Positions 63,204 through 64,000 of a stretch of DNA of 64,000 bases are shown here, one piece after another. Both the position numbers and the translations under genes were made by a program. The notes beneath the pieces were generated by a model. It was not told the origin of the DNA, ran no database searches, and saw only the letters and a program-made list of their open reading frames with translations. Source of the DNA: Saprospiraceae bacterium (GTDB lineage: Bacteria; Bacteroidota; Bacteroidia; Chitinophagales; Saprospiraceae); NCBI GenBank assembly GCA_016714025.1, contig JADJOB010000001.1:434001-498000 (forward strand), written 5' to 3'. Within the stretch, counting starts at the first letter, position 1; every line of letters begins with the position of its first letter.

Positions 63204-64000
63204 GTCTTTCATCCAACTTTGATAATATTCCGGAATTTCAATGCCTGCCGCTGCTTCCGTAATTTTTACCGGATTAAACGGATCAATCATCACTGCCAAT
63301 TCGTTAGTCTCCTTTTTTCCAATACTCCGCTCAATTGCACCCGGATGGGGACCGTGAGGAATGCCTCCGGGATGCAAAGTGATCTGTCCTTTTTGAATGT
63401 TGTTACGACTCATAAAATCACCGTCAACATAATAGAGCAATTCGTCGCTGTCAATGTTGCTGTGATGATACGGTGCTGGGATGGCCTGTGGATGATAATC
63501 ATACAGTCTTGGAACAAAAGAGCAGATCACAAAATTTCTCCCTTGAAAGGTTTGATGTATCGGTGGAGGCATGTGAATGCGACCGGTAATGGGTTCGAAA
63601 TTGAATATTGAAAATGCATAGGGATAACAACATCCATCATAACCTACCACATCGAATGGATGATTTTCATAAACATAGGGATATATAAGTCCGCGCTTTT
63701 TTATATTGATTAGAAAATCACCTTTTTCATCGTGAGTAATTAAAGTTACCGGACCTCTTAAATCCCGTTCACAAAAAGGTGCGTGTTCTAAAAACTGACC
63801 GTATTGATTTCGATAACGTGAAGGAGTTTCAATCGGTCCATGAGATTCAACGATCAGCAATTTATTATGCGAATTAGTAAAATCCAGTTGGTACACCGTA
63901 CCGCGAGGAATAATCAAATAATCACCATACTGAAACGGGATGTTTCCATACATGGTTTTTAATACGCCACTGCCTTCATGAATAAATATCATTTCATCAG
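63198..64000 (-). CDS. hmgA: Homogentisate 1,2-dioxygenase, copy 2, N-terminus beyond window edge
   Basis: The frame stays open through 64000 (upstream residues D-E precede MIFIHEGSG), so about 130 N-terminal residues lie outside. YGDYLIIPRGTVYQLDF, PAPYHHSNIDSDELLYYVDG and ITLHPGGIPHGPHPG are the cupin and iron-site segments. Same gene order (hmgA then hpd) as the first pair but on the opposite strand. Confidence 0.93.
   Translation of the reverse strand, partial: DEMIFIHEGSGVLKTMYGNIPFQYGDYLIIPRGTVYQLDFTNSHNKLLIVESHGPIETPSRYRNQYGQFLEHAPFCERDLRGPVTLITHDEKGDFLINIKKRGLIYPYVYENHPFDVVGYDGCCYPYAFSIFNFEPITGRIHMPPPIHQTFQGRNFVICSFVPRLYDYHPQAIPAPYHHSNIDSDELLYYVDGDFMSRNNIQKGQITLHPGGIPHGPHPGAIERSIGKKETNELAVMIDPFNPVKITEAAAGIEIPEYYQSWMKDN

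Overview
The window looks like a chromosome segment of a member of the Bacteroidota, probably a Saprospiria- or Chitinophagia-like environmental lineage. The evidence is type IX secretion (T9SS) C-terminal sorting domains of type A (genes at 8929, 21100 and 51836) and a gliding-motility-type (type B) C-terminal domain (gene at 37058), Bacteroidota-style TAnnTTTG promoter boxes (often TATATTTG), the Bacteroidota form of LptD, LytTR and beta-propeller two-component systems, and a lack of obvious Shine-Dalgarno sites. Species cannot be fixed from the sequence alone.

Layout. 1-13.4 kb: envelope and housekeeping genes (partial cell-wall amidase, LptD, flippase, WecE-type aminotransferase, PlsC-like acyltransferase, miaA, a secreted M43 metalloprotease operon, a FemAB-like acyltransferase). 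13.4-17.7 kb: repeat-rich spacers around a degenerate histidine phosphatase and valS. 17.7-20.7 kb: a compact five-gene cassette of two small related proteins, a 7-TM protein, a NarX/DesK-type kinase and a LuxR-type regulator, with a well-structured promoter region. 21-26.2 kb: a T9SS surface protein, the LPS-core genes rfaE1 and waaA, and a beta-barrel. 26.8-31.7 kb: nucleotide-sugar and capsule export genes (UXS, rfbB, a Wza-like SLBB protein). 31.7-33.7 kb: gap-pgk, both broken. 33.75 kb: tRNA-Glu followed by a strikingly AT-rich stretch to about 46.2 kb holding surface-glycan genes, a very large T9SS protein, an acyltransferase remnant, a RadC-like protein, a methyltransferase, a membrane pentapeptide-repeat protein and a LytTR/beta-propeller two-component system. 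47-50 kb: acylphosphatase and a first hmgA-hpd pair. 50-55.7 kb: secreted proteins, ferritin, LMW phosphatase, glycosyltransferase. 55.8-61.8 kb: a minus-strand run of aroE, proline dehydrogenase, a VKAI-repeat protein, a beta-barrel and a caspase-TPR protein. 61.9-64 kb: a second hpd and hmgA, in opposite orientation to the first pair.

The most interesting points are (i) the five-gene small-protein/7-TM/kinase/regulator cassette; (ii) the 24-unit VKAI repeat protein next to a beta-barrel and a secreted caspase-TPR protein; (iii) a dispersed element made of heptanucleotide repeats joined to a conserved GC-rich core, which twice begins at a stop codon; and (iv) four genes (rfbB, gap, the beta-propeller kinase, hmgA1) each broken by exactly one missing base in an A or T homopolymer. 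Point (iv) looks more like a sequence-quality signature than four real pseudogenes, whereas pgk has lost a whole internal segment.
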